In this document: positions 49,106-60,893 of the stretch, in pieces
Position numbering within the stretch: position 1 is the first letter of the stretch
Layout: the number at the start of each line of letters is the position of its first letter
DNA from: Perilla frutescens
Taxonomy: Eukaryota; Streptophyta; Magnoliopsida; Lamiales; Lamiaceae
Direction: 5' to 3'
Assembly: GCA_026008535.1 (NCBI GenBank)
Contig: BRKX01000002.1
Location: 34,897,501-34,961,500, forward strand
DNA length: 64,000 bases
Translations under genes and position numbers: made by a program
Notes under the pieces: generated by a model
Seen by the model: only the letters and a program-made list of their open reading frames with translations
Database searches by the model: none
Told to the model about the DNA's origin: nothing

Positions 49106-49369
49106 TCAACAAGTAGTTATGGCTACAGATTTGGTGGTTGAATGATCGAGAGTTGAAGAAGATGATGATGATGATATCGATCCATCAAGAAAAATATGTA
49201 CGGCCTCGCACGATCTGACGTTGTTTGCAACAGTCGGTAGTTCAATTTGTCGAAGTGGAGCTTCTTCAGATTTATACTGATAAACACATTCTTGTTTGAG
49301 AACATGATGAGCTGCACTTACCTTCTTTTCTTTGCTGCTTTCGCCCAACATTAATCCCAAGTTCTTCAT
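49106..49369 (-). CDS. Small protein of unknown function, 87 residues (paralogue of 59.6 kb gene)
   Basis: Intronless frame starting MKNLGLMLGESSKEKKVSAA and ending KSVAITTC. It aligns along its whole length with the protein at 59588-59827. Shared landmarks are EKK-V-AA, a central (L)(K/R)QECVYQY(K/Q)S, an EA...F.DGS stretch, HS..KSVA and a terminal Cys. This copy has an inserted Ser run (coded by AT-rich TCA/TCATCA repeats) before LDHS. No signal peptide or membrane helix; mainly polar. A TATATATAAGG-type box lies about 85-95 bp upstream of the ATG on the same strand. Function and family not recognised; conservation of the core between the two copies supports real proteins. Confidence 0.65.
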   Translation of the reverse strand: MKNLGLMLGESSKEKKVSAAHHVLKQECVYQYKSEEAPLRQIELPTVANNVRSCEAVHIFLDGSISSSSSSSTLDHSTTKSVAITTC

Positions 49370-49452
49370 GATATATCAGGACAAAACGAATGTATGGAGA
49401 AAATCGATATGATGAGTTTATTTAATTTCTTCAATTCGAACTCAGCTCCGAT

Positions 49453-49466
49453 CCTTATATATATAT
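49453..49466 (-). promoter_or_regulatory. TATA box of the 49.1-kb small gene
   Basis: The minus strand reads ATATATATATAAGG, about 85-95 bp upstream of the ATG at 49369. Confidence 0.5.
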
Positions 49467-49714
49467 GCTTAATTAGTTAGCTTTCTTTGTGGTGGGAGGG
49501 GAGAGAGAAGAGAGAATTCACCCTAGCTTCTAATTAGTGACGAATAAAAGATGGAATTAATTGTTTTCAGATAAGTATTGGATGCTCTTTTTCCAATGGA
49601 ATAGAATAAAATGGTGGTACATACTAATTTGTAATATTGTTCTTTCATTTCATAGTTGACAACCTGATATTTTGGTGCAACTTAACATGCATGAAAGAGA
49701 TATGATTGATCAAG

Positions 49715-49800
49715 GATGACCTAGTGATAGAGAGTGAGTGGCCTCACGTGTGATTACAAGGTCGTGCGTTCAAGTCCAACTAAAACCTTCTGTACTCGGC
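49715..49800 (+). mobile_element. tRNA-derived SINE head, probable
   Basis: The sequence GACCTAGTGATAGAGAG is spaced about 45 bases from GGTCGTGCGTTCAAGTCC. These resemble the pol III A box and B box (GGTTCAAGTCC type) of tRNA-derived plant SINEs, which often begin with a CCTAGTGGT..AGAG phrase. The internal tRNA folding is not intact, so this is not a tRNA gene. The 3' end was not defined. Confidence 0.5.
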
Positions 49801-49879
49801 AATTTGTTTCGCATTTCCAAGTGCAAGCTATATCATTGTTCAAAGAGATTTGTTATCCTCCATTTTAGTTATTCTTTCT

Positions 49880-49994
49880 TTATAGGCAAAAACTTGCATA
49901 CAATAGATGTATATAAGCTTATATCAGATGGTCAACGCGTTGACCGGACCAACCCGCAAAAAAGAAAAATGGTGAAACAGGTGATACCTTTTAA

Positions 49995-50031
<37 letters not shown>

Positions 50032-50320
50032 GTGATACTTTTTGAATTTTGAGTGATACTTTTTAGTGTTACGGTTGATACTGATTTTGATAGTTTTTTT
50101 TTGTCGATACTTTTTAAGGATACACGTGATATTTTTGGTCTTTTTGAGTGATACTTTTTAGTGTGTTACAATTTATACTAATTTTGAATGATTTTTTTTT
50201 GCAAGTTGACCGGGTCAGCGAGCATTTTTCGGCGTTGACCGATCAACATGTTGACCCAGTCAATGCGCGTGATGGTGCACCTAGTGCATACAAGTGCTTC
50301 TTTTCTTTATATGGTGTTAT
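49880..50320. repeat. GTTGACC-rich inverted-repeat sequence with TA microsatellite
   Basis: The left part has AACTTGCATACAATAGATG and GTTGACCGGACCAACCCGC; the right part has GTTGACCGGGTCAGC, ATGTTGACCCAGTCAATGC and TGCATACAAGTGC. The ends are imperfectly inverted. The middle has (TA)n at about 49997-50039 and GATACTTTTT repeats. Probably a degraded MITE. Confidence 0.5.
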
Positions 50321-50335
50321 ATTGCCTTAAAATTG

Positions 50336-50862
50336 TAGTTTTAATAACATGAACTAAGTACTTGTTTGGTTTTTCACATGATTTTTAAATTCCAGCAAAT
50401 CTGACGTGGCTGATGGAGGTTTCCACATGTACATCTACATGGACACCAAATTACTTTAAAATACACGAACTTTGAGTCCTTTTTTTCACATGATTTAGAA
50501 AAAAAAAAAGACATTTTTTTTTGCTTTTCATGTAAGATATACGACAAACGTGATATAAATATTGTAATGTGTATTTTTCCGAATTATAGAACAAGATATA
50601 AATTATAATTAGCATGATTTGATAGTTAATTGTGATGTTGTTGATTTTATGGAATTCATTTAATGTGTGAAAATCATACTCGGACTTCAGAGTACGTGTG
50701 ATATATAAATTTATCACTATGGCATTTGGAAGGATTTGAGTTATTATATATATACTTATATTATTAATTAATTGACTTAAAGAATAATAAATAGATGAAT
50801 AAAGAACTTGTTCAACAACAAAAATGAAAATGTTCAATTATAAAACATATTATGATATGCTT

Positions 50863-50912
<50 letters not shown>

Positions 50913-51363
50913 AACATATTGGCGGTTTTAATTTGAGGTGTTTATCTCGATTAATTATTTCTATATAATAGTAAATAATATATAATGTTCTTTCAAATAG
51001 ATCATTTTTAGACGAATATTTTACTAATAATTTTATTATATACATATTCAAAATGAATATAATCTCTATAAGAAACATATTAAAATGATAAAGTTCAACA
51101 TCTGTTATGACTGTATAGTAATAATTTAGGAATTAGTCGCATTACACAAAAAGCCAAAAAAATAAAATAAAAAATTGGTCTTTTTTAAATCGTGTGAAAA
51201 AAAAAGATCTGTCAAAAGTTCGAGTATTTTAAGACAATTTTATTTCCACGTAAATGATATACACAATGAAAACCTTCGACAGCCACATCAGCTTCAATTG
51301 GCTAAAATTTAAAAATGATGTGAAAAACCAAACAAATACTAAGTTCATGATGTTGTTAAAACT
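50336..51363. mobile_element. Element with long terminal inverted repeats (about 1.03 kb)
   Basis: The left arm begins TAGTTTTAATAACATGAACT, then AAGTA(C/T)TTGTTTGGTTTTTCACAT. The right arm, reverse-complemented, begins TAGTTTTAACAACATCATGA and continues in parallel through GA(C/T)GTGGCTG, ACACGAACTTT/ACTCGAACTTT and TTTTTTTCACA(T/C)GATTTA, about 170 bp per arm. The centre is AT-rich with a (TA)n run at 50867-50908. No transposase frame. Long inverted arms suggest a Mutator-like or foldback element; no target duplication found. Confidence 0.7.
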
Positions 51364-52514
51364 ATATTTTTAAAATGAGTGAAAAATCAAAAACACCCCA
51401 AAATTTGGATATTTCATGACAATTAACCCTTCTTTGTGTATATTGTTTGGGATTAGTAATTTCTCATTTAGTTTGCCTGAATAATAGAGACGTGTTAGCT
51501 TAGTACTCCATGTTAATCTTTATTACCTGTGTAGTTGTAGTAATTGCATATAAAATATAGTGCATCATGTTGTTATTTAAAAAAAAACTTCTATTTATAA
51601 ATGACTACTTATCTTTCTAAATGGCCACCTAATAACATAAATACTTCTCTAAATTCAAATAATCGGAGATGTAACAAAATAAAATAAATATTAATCATAA
51701 TTATCATCGAATATAAAAATATATTTTCTCAAAGTTAGGCACGATAGATAAATCTTAAGTAATGCATGGTAACAAATCATCAATTTAAATAACCATATAT
51801 ACACAAAAAATTATTAATCTTAATTGTCGTCTAATACAAAAAAAAAAACTTTCATAAATTCAAATTATTAGATACAAATACTAATCAAAATTGCCACCTA
51901 AAAACATTCTACAATGGTGGGGTTATTTTTCTTTTTTAAAAACTTATCTTTCTAAATGACTACTTTTAGTTATTTAACAACTACTATATAGCAAAACATA
52001 CAACACTGATTCCTCACTCTGGAAAAATCCTTATTTGGAGTAGGAGGTTAGTGAAGAATACCACTCATAATTTAGTGTAGATTTGAGTTACATTTCAAAT
52101 TTTGAAGTCTCTAGAACTGCCATAGAGATTAACTTTTTTTTTTATTTCTGTTTATTTTTTTGTCGTTCAACTTTGAATTTTAGAACTTGACTTGAAGATT
52201 TACTATGCAGTTTATAGATTAAAGTAATCGATTTAAGTGGAAATGTTGATTTGATCATGGATTATGAAAAGTTGTTTGGTTCATGTGATTGGTTTTGTGA
52301 GACCAAAACTTGTGTTTGTTTTGTACATTATATTTCGATTGTTTCCGCTTATTCTTTCTCATGGTGAATATCCATTTTCTATTTCCTCCTAACTTAAATA
52401 TTATACAACATCTTAATATGCATATCTTTTTATGTATGTACCTGACTATCTAAATATTATTGTCTTGCCTGTTTTGCAACCGGCTTTGATAATGTACTAA
52501 TTTTCAAACTGTGT
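51364..52514. other. AT-rich intergenic DNA, no gene seen
   Basis: No coding frame or bounded repeat recognised. Confidence 0.5.
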
Positions 52515-52582
52515 TTAGTGCCTTGTTAATATTATTGATTTTCTATTACATTTTCATACCATATATGTTAATGTCATGTTTC

Positions 52583-52616
<34 letters not shown>

Positions 52617-54255
52617 ACAAAGGGTGGAAGTTTAGCAGAAACTACTCCTAGTTCTAGGCCAATCCAAGTCGAGCTTCTAAGGTAATTAATTATAACTAAA
52701 TAATTAAATCATTTTGAAAAATAAACCAGATTAATTAATTTCTTGAATTTCTATGAATTAGGAGTGATGGAGGTCAGAAAGGTGCGGGCACATGAACAAT
52801 GTCTTGCACTTTCTAGCTTATTAGTCAATGCAAACCTTAGATTCCAACGTTAAAATTAATCCAATATTAACGCACTCATCTTAATTACTTGCTTTTGTTG
52901 TAGTTTAGACGAAAATATTTACATACTTTATGTTTGAATTGCAATATATAGTACCAACATAAGGTATATATACTAACTAATTGTCATTATCTAAATTCCC
53001 AATTTGAGAGAGGTCAGCCAAATGAGTACAATTAAGATGCACCACCTCCATTACTAAACCCGATTTTATTTATGAGAGTGTGACATTCAACACGTTTTAC
53101 CCATATTCTTTGCTTTTGTATACAACTTCTGAAATTGTACGTGTCAATCAATTAGAGTTACTATATAACACTCCAAATTAAAAATGATAAATCTTGGTTT
53201 GCATGTTTGATAATTGTTGGTGCAAATTGGTGTCAGTTTCTCATTCTTGTAAATTTATAGTGTGTTACTCTATATCGAATGAATGAGATCGGGGAATGGA
53301 TCGAAGTAGGCACATGATGTGTTAATGTCGGGTTGTTGGAGGTTTTGATTTTCTCTTTTGAATTTCATGTTCACATTTTGTAGAATTATATATAAGTTAG
53401 TGAATTATGAAAACATTTAACACCATAAATGAGATTGATTGTTGTGAATGATGAGATTTACTCTCAATTTTCATTTTTTGGCATTCTTTTCTTGCTCATT
53501 TTAAGTTTGATATAATTAGAGGTTGAAGTTGTGTGGTTGGATTATGAGATCTTAACATATTTCAAACTCAAATTTCCTAGGAAGCACATGGTATGAGAGG
53601 TGTGATCGAATATTGTAATTCTTCAATTGGTTTTTAATTTTCTTGTATATTTATAGATATAATAGTATTGTAAGTGTTCAATTGGTTTATGCTTTTCTTG
53701 TTAAATAAATGTGATAGTGATGTTTTATGTCCCTACAATGTATGATATGTTTATACTTTTCTTGTATATATAAATGTAATAGTGATGTTTTGTATCCTCT
53801 ACAACGGTGATATACGCACGGAGCACGCACAATTTTTTCAATTTGATGTGCATGTATGTTTCTTTTTCAGTTCGATGGTAATTATAATTATTATTTCATA
53901 TAATTTCTTGAAAAATAATTCTCACTCATTGATCAAAATTCTCAATTAGGACCTCCTCTTTGTGAAGGACAACATACTATCTCGTGACATGTTATCTCGA
54001 GCTAATGTTCCTATGCCAACCCAATGGTAAGTAATTACTTAAGCCATTTTGAATACCGGTAAATAACTATTTAAGCCATTTTGAATAATTAATAGTAATA
54101 TACTATTAACTCCCTGATTTAATTTGTATTGACAGGATATCGTTTGGTACATACTTTATTGTGGGAGCAATTTCCAGTGCATGATTTACGCCTCGACCAT
54201 CTCGATGCGAAGCATGTAGCCGATGTATCGATAGCAGCCAACATACTCTTAGTGT
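52515..54255 (+). pseudogene. Duplicated block with exon-like fragments, copy B (unrecognised family)
   Basis: Aligned in the same orientation with 9986-11660. Matching anchors include AGTTTAGCAGAAACTACTCC against AGCTTAGCAGCAGCTGTTCC, CGAAGTAGGCACATGATGTG, GGATTATGAGATCTTAACAT against GGATTATGAGACCTTATCAT, and GATGCGAAGCATGTAG. A TA microsatellite (about 52586-52614) has expanded here but not in copy A. Stops interrupt the exon-like parts (for example after ISSA near 54183). Clearly non-functional. Confidence 0.6.
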
Positions 54256-55304
54256 ACTAATCATAATTACTTGTGATTTTCGGTTTGGATCACTATTATC
54301 CACTATAAAATTAATAACTTTTTATATTTCATATCTTGGTACGATTTCCTTCATATGTGTTGGAACAATGTGTTAATCATATTTTCTTTGGATTATGATG
54401 GAACAACATCGCTTGTGGATAAAAGAATGAGTACTGATGAGCATAAGGTGGATACAATTGTTATATTTGAAGGCATAATGTATATCTTTTCGAGTCCGGT
54501 AGTTTATCATTTGCACCATTTGCGTATTGAAGGTGAGTATTATTTTAATGTGGTTCAGTTATTTTATTAGGGTCAAATTGAAGGTGAATGAAATTGCTAT
54601 ATATTTATGGAGGGCTTAATAATTGAAGAAGAAATTGAATGCTTGTTTGTTTATATATATATTAAAAATCTAAGGACAAGGATGATTAGAATTGGTAGAG
54701 TTGTGTGTGTTGATGTTATTATGTATAGAGAATCTAGAAATATCTCCAATTATCTAGAGTTGAAAATTCTCTCAAAACACCTCCAATTATCTAGAGTGAA
54801 TTATATCCATGTACTCTGATTATCTAGAACTTACTCAAAACCACTAATTATATATAGTTTAACACTTAATAGTGCCAACTATTATAGCATCGATGGTGGA
54901 TTCAAACTCGATAAGTGCTCATTCAATGGAATAAATATCTTCTTCTACAACATCGACAGTGATGGGAGCAGACAACTACCAAAGAAGATAAGGGCTTTAG
55001 ATGATAATTAGCCTGTTTAGATGTTCCTTTGGAATTGATAAGACTTCATTTGCCGCATCCAAGTTCACCACGCAATACAAAAGTCTTATACTGGATCAAT
55101 ATGGGCAGAAATGTGTATCCCGCAATCCTACAAGATACATCTAAAATGCTGGTTTGAGAGATCATTAAAATTAAACAAGAAGAGTCTCTTCCCCTCTCAT
55201 TACCAAGACAGATGTTACTTATAATTTAAAGATTGTACAAACTCCAATTCTCATAGTATATAACAACAATGACTATGTTTTTAACCTGTTTAGATGTTCC
55301 TATG
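54256..55304. other. Intergenic DNA with a short duplicated segment
   Basis: No gene seen. A segment reading TTTAGATGTTCC, then AAGACTTCATTTGCCGCATCCAAG, at about 55015-55065 recurs at about 55289-55304 and 56617-56650, the second copy being split by the hAT element described next. Confidence 0.55.
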
Positions 55305-56608
55305 TAGGGATGACAATGGGTAATGGACCCTATGGGTACCCGTAAAAATTACCCACGATGGGTAGGGTAATTACCCACTTAATGGGTACGGGCACGAGCA
55401 CGGGTAATTACCCGCAAATTTTGATGGGTACGAGTGCGGGTACGGGTACCTTAATACCCAACCCGCCTCATACCCATATATATAATTATATATTTAATTA
55501 TTATTATTACTACTACTACTACTACTACTACATTGTATGTATTGAATTGTATTGTTATATGATATTATTTTTTGAAAATTTCATGACATTATTATGTTCG
55601 TAGTTTTTTTTATGAAATGTAGTATTTTCATGAAGGGTCTTTGTATTTTATTTTAATCGAATTATGATTTAGTTTTAATCAATATTTTTAAAATTATAAA
55701 TTATTTAATCATAATTTTGAATTATTTAATACAAATAATAATTTCTAAATAAATATTTAATAAATAATTTATGATAAAAAAATTTGTATGTTTATATATT
55801 TTATTTTTAAAATATGATCCTTGTTAGAACTAAAATGATAATTGAACCCGAATAAAATTTGGACTAATTGAAATATTAATTTGTAACTTATGTTATTTAT
55901 TCTTACACACACACACACACATTGTATACTTGATAAATAAATGCTTATAAAGATTATATCTTACATAAAATAATATTTATTTTTAAAACATATACGATAA
56001 AAAAAAAATCAAATATAATTATGTTTGAATGATTATAGAAAAATGTTATTAAATTTATCAGAAAAAATATTATTAATTTTATGTCACTATGCTTAAAAAG
56101 ATGTTCATCAATACATGTAAATTAAAAAATATTCAATTTATATATTATATATGCACAAACATATTATATAGAAATAATCTATAATAAAAAAAGTGAGAAT
56201 TTATAAACACAATTTAATCTTTTTATCTCTTTTTAAAAATAAATAGTTATTTTACTCAATCATCTATATAAATTACATATCATATTCAATATATTTTTCA
56301 TATATTTAAACTATACATATAATATACATATATATATATATATGTATTTAACTATGATTTTTTTTTATTGTAACTTATAAAAATATTTTAAAATTTATTA
56401 AATAATATAAAACATTTCTCGTGAATCACGTAAAAAATAGTTAAAATACGGGTAATGGGTACGGGTATGGGTAGTTAAGTACCCAAAGGGTACGGAGACG
56501 GACATAAAAGTTGATACCCAACGAGTATGGGGATGGGTATATGTATTTTTTTTTCAAAATGCGGGTATGGGGACGGATACCGTAGTACCCTACCCATTGC
56601 CATCCCTA
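55305..56608. mobile_element. Non-autonomous hAT element, 1.3 kb, with near-perfect 8-bp TSD
   Basis: Ends are TAGGGATGACAATGGGTA on the left and, reversed, TAGGGATGGCAATGGGTA on the right, one mismatch. Flanking 8-mers are TTCCTATG (55297-55304) and TTTCTATG (56609-56616). Both ends are packed with GGGTA(C/A)GGG and TACCCG motifs, typical hAT subterminal repeats. The AT-rich interior contains an (ATT)n(ACT)n microsatellite at 55501-55531 and (AC)n at 55904-55920. No transposase. Confidence 0.88.
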
Positions 56609-56616
56609 TTTCTATG

Positions 56617-57037
56617 AAATAGACAGTAAGACTTCATTTGCCGCATCCAAGTCACCACACACTAACACACACATACACATCTCAGATGAAATAGTTAAGT
56701 AATTGACGATGATAAGCGTCTTATTTTTTCTATGCATAAAAGACTAACGAAAATAGTTAGTTGTGAAATTGAATTTGAGAGACATCACATTTATACTTCA
56801 ATGGCACCCATGTAAATTAACTCAAATATGCACACAAACACGCTCCATTTTTCACGTATATCAACTTACACAAAGCAAATAACTTCCGGTTCATCCAGGC
56901 GACCAGGCCAAATGGCACACAAACACGTTCCATATTTCTAGCGCCGATTAGGGATTTGAGGTGTTGAAATTTTTCAAAGTGCTTAAAAATTCGATCTCCC
57001 GCTTACTCCCACTACGAGCGATGAAGAATAAGTAGAA
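56617..57037. other. Intergenic DNA, no gene seen
   Basis: Left part is the continuation of the duplicated segment interrupted by the hAT insertion. No open frame with coding features. Confidence 0.45.
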
Positions 57038-57307
57038 TGACGTCTCTACACGTTGCCATTAGTGTCTAATAAAAAAATATTTCAACATAAATTAAAAAAA
57101 TGCGGCTATAGACGACGTCTAATGAGGCACATTGTCTATATATTCTATAGACAACACATGATTTACTTATGCAATAAAAAAAAATAAAAAAAAGGCGGTA
57201 ATAGACAACGCGGACAAGTAGACACATCGTCTATATCAAAATAGACAACGCAACTACCAAAGCATGTTGTCTTTCTTGTGTTATCTATTGTCTTTTTTCT
57301 TGTAGTG
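57038..57307. mobile_element. CACTA-like transposon end with GACAAC repeats
   Basis: Ends TTTTTTCTTGTAGTG at 57307, the reverse complement of CACTACAAGAAAAAA. Upstream there are multiple TAGACAACG/GTTGTCTA motifs in both orientations (about 57,115-57,290), as expected for subterminal repeats. The partner terminus was not found, so the left border is approximate. Confidence 0.6.
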
Positions 57308-57665
57308 ACCACTCCACCACATTAGGCCATCCCCAAACAACAATTACATTCAATCAATTTGCTTCTTGTTATGTGTGGACCTATGCTAAGAATTTGACTT
57401 TTTAAAAATGAAATTAACAACAACAATAATAATAATGCACAACATTTGTATTAATTTTGATATTTCATACAATTTTAAAAATGTAATTTGCAATTACAAC
57501 ATTAATCTTAATAGAATTGGAGAATTGAATCTTATGAATAATGTAGACTATATATGACATTTGGACACCACTTCACAAAACAAAACAACGTACTAGTGTT
57601 GAATATGTATTTTTTAAGTGAAAATATATTTATTTATATATTTTTTGAATAGAAAAAAGTAAAAA

Positions 57666-57719
<54 letters not shown>

Positions 57720-59587
57720 ATTCAAATTTTGAAGAAGTTTGGGTTATTTCATTAACTTCATCTCCACTTCTTCCTAGGGATGACATTGTCCACCAATTAT
57801 CACCATATAAATAGAGAAACATCATTCATTTGAAATCGCATGGATGATTTATTATCTTCAATATACATAAATAAAGATTTCGATCTCTTTTTCCTCACCA
57901 CCAAATTTTCAAGGGTTTTACGTTGTATACTAGAAAAGAGTGTATATATATATATGTATGATTATATTTCACATCGGATGAGAAATATTTATTGATGTGA
58001 GAAATGAGAACATGCTTATCTTAATGTAATTTATGACTTAGTTACACTGTTACGATTTTATTGCATAATTACTTTATCTCACATATGCAATGGAATTATA
58101 GCAATTAAGCAGTAAATTATTTTAACCAATAAAATTATAACAATCAACCAGTAACATATAATAAAATAATTAATGTTCACATTTCTCACACCAACGTTAT
58201 TTCTCACATGGGGCGAGTTATAATGAGTACTAGTCCTTGGATCAAATGAGTACTAGTTGGTGTGAGAATTAGGTAATATGCTTATTTACTATGATTTTTT
58301 ATTGCTTATCTTATTATATTTTTGTGCTAATTTTTGTATAAAAAATTATTGTTTATATTATTGTATTTTAATACTAATGCTATTTATTGCTAATAAACAC
58401 TAAAATACAATAAGATAAGTAATAAAATTATAGTAAATAAGTATAGTACCTAGTTTTCAGTATATATATAGGAATGGTTATAATAAATACTAATGCTTAA
58501 TGTGAAAAGTATATGTATATAGTTTTGTTATCATACACAACTTTGCATTCACACATTTGTGGGCATCGCCTACGTGGAAGCCACATCACTAGTTTTTACT
58601 ATTTTTCTCGATTTAGTTTAATTTTATAATTATTAATTTGGGTTTATTCCACTCAATTAATGTTTATAATTATTTTTTAGAATTTAATTTTCATATTTTA
58701 GTTAATAATTGATTTTTAGGGTTAATTGTTCCATAATTAGGGTATATATTTTTTAAAATTCTTAGCAATAAATGTTAATTATGATTAGTTATGTTATAAT
58801 AATTTTTATTTTTATAATAAAAGTTAGTGAAATGTTTGCGACATACACGGTGCTCACCTAAGCTAACAAGACAAAACAAAGAATCTGTTGATTTACCAGG
58901 AGAATTATACGATAGTTCTTTCATTAATTAATTGATAAAATCCAAGTCTTATTGGGATTTAGGATAAGTAAATGGAACTTGTATCACGAAAGTGAAATCA
59001 CTTTTACACCTTTTTAAACAAAAACTACAACTACCGTTTTTGTTTACAATTTCTCTATTTTCCTCACTCGCTTCTCTCTTTCACTCTTTTATCTATCAAT
59101 GGAATATTTCAAACAAGATGTAATGTATTTTTAGAGAAAATATGTGATCTATTAGGTAAGATTAATTTGAAGGAAATTTCCTAGAAATTCATGTCCTATA
59201 TTAATTACCACGATCCTGTCATGTCGTTACTACGTGTTCTCCTAATAGATTCAATTCTTACAGCCTTTGGTGTGCTACAAATTAACTTGTCTTCACTTCA
59301 CTCATCAAAATCAAACCAACATAAACATAATTTAACCTCAACCATATAGTTAACTATGATCATGATTGGAACAAATTATATGTCATTCCTTTTGTGTCAG
59401 TGTTGGAACATTTGAATATGGAAAGATAGAAACAATTCATTCCAAATTTCATTCATACATTGAACATGCATAATCCTAAAATCTTCAACTTGGATGCCTG
59501 AAATCTCTACTTAACTACATGTACAACCTTAACTACTACAAGAACATGCAAGCTGATCAGGCAAATTCTACTGTTTACTAGATAAAT
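57308..59587. other. AT-rich intergenic DNA with a long TA microsatellite
   Basis: No gene seen. (TA)n occupies about 57668-57715. An AT-rich stretch near 58,600-58,820 resembles 7,140-7,330 loosely (GGGTTTATTCC...CAATTAATGTTTATAATTATTTTT), an old dispersed repeat. Confidence 0.5.
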
Positions 59588-59827
59588 CTAACAAGCCATA
59601 GCTACAGATTTCCTCTTGGAATGCTCCATAATAGACGATCCATCAACAAACTGCACTGCAGCTTCATATATGTTCATCAACTTTGCATTTCCAAATTCTG
59701 GCTTTACCTGACATAACTGAGCTTGTTGTGACTGATACTGATACACACATTCTTGTCGAAGCCCGTCCGAGGCAGCTCTAACACCCTTCTTCTCTCTGTG
59801 TTCATCCACAAACATGAAGCACTTCAT
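59588..59827 (-). CDS. Small protein of unknown function, 79 residues (paralogue of 49.1 kb gene)
   Basis: Intronless frame beginning MKCFMFVDEHREKKGVRAA, with the shared core LRQECVYQYQSQQ and the end SIMEHSKRKSVAMAC. It aligns with the 49.1-kb protein without the Ser insertion, so it may reflect the ancestral form. A TATATAAAAAA box sits about 75-85 bp upstream of the ATG. Mainly hydrophilic; no signal peptide or membrane segment. Family not recognised. The conserved core and matching gene layout (same strand, one exon, TATA at similar distance) argue for a small gene family rather than chance frames. Confidence 0.7.
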   Translation of the reverse strand: MKCFMFVDEHREKKGVRAASDGLRQECVYQYQSQQAQLCQVKPEFGNAKLMNIYEAAVQFVDGSSIMEHSKRKSVAMAC

Positions 59828-59900
59828 GTCTAATGTGATCAGAAATGCAAAAAGGTTAATTTGTTCTTTTTTTTTTTAAGGAAAGTATGATGCCTGCTCC

Positions 59901-59911
59901 TTTTTTATATA
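59901..59911 (-). promoter_or_regulatory. TATA box of the 59.6-kb small gene
   Basis: The minus strand reads TATATAAAAAA about 75-85 bp upstream of the ATG at 59827. Confidence 0.55.
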
Positions 59912-60893
59912 GAAAAAGTCTCGTTTCAAGTGGAAGAATCGATGAGATTCGAATGCCACTAGCTTTTTAACCAGTGATGATTCTTTTGAGATAACTATTT
60001 TGCAATTCCTTTTATCAGTAGGAAAGCATAAAATCAAGATGCCCTCTAGATTATCCTCAGTGAAAAAGACAGTTTTTTGTGATATATTTCCTTTTGCCAG
60101 CAGTGGAAACTAGAGCTGTCTTAAGAGGCCATGAGCTCATGTGTTGTAAATTCATCTGTTTTATAGTCTTGGCAGAGCAATGCTCTGTATAGTAAGTGAA
60201 TTTGGACGGGAAGTTAGTGGTCGGACTATCTCATTTCGTGTAGTCAAACACGATCAATCCAATGTAGGTGGATTGGATTGATCTTCTTATGTGAAGTCTT
60301 CCTTGAATACCTTGGATAGGCCTATGTCACTTGAGATGCTTACTATGTGAAGATCATTTCTGCCTTGAAAAGAGGTGACCAAAGGCATATCATCTGCAAA
60401 ATAATAGAGAATTTCTCTGTATTTTCTCTCTTTTTTTCTTGATACCTAAAAGTGGAATGGAAAGATCAGATCAGCTGATTCAGCTATGAAAGGGAGTTTT
60501 CTTAAAGCACAAGCACTTTTGCTTGTTATTCAAGACTCTGGGCCAATCTTCTGTTAGTTACATATCGTGTTTTAATTCCATATATATTACATTAACGAGA
60601 TACATATAGTGTGCACTGATGAAATAAAATACGATTCTATAACATTGTATGGAATAAAGGAGTATGCAGGAATCTAGGCATATTATATGGAATATGATTC
60701 TGCTGTCAGGCTTAGCATTGACATCTTTTCCTCATGTCTATCTGAATTCATTCAAGATATTGCTCCAAATCCCAAATTCATTTAGGGTAAGTATACACAA
60801 CAAGCTCAAAGTCTCCAAATTTTCAAGAAAAGGGCAAGAAATATAACTCAGCTAACTGATCAAAAACACTCACAACTAAGTCACGTTTCTTGT
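59912..60893. other. Intergenic region, no gene seen
   Basis: Lies between the upstream region of the 59.6-kb gene and the stop of the BBE-like gene; no supported coding frame. Confidence 0.5.

Noticed and set aside
49715..49800. Possible functional tRNA gene
   Set aside because: B-box resemblance only; no cloverleaf with paired acceptor stem could be drawn.
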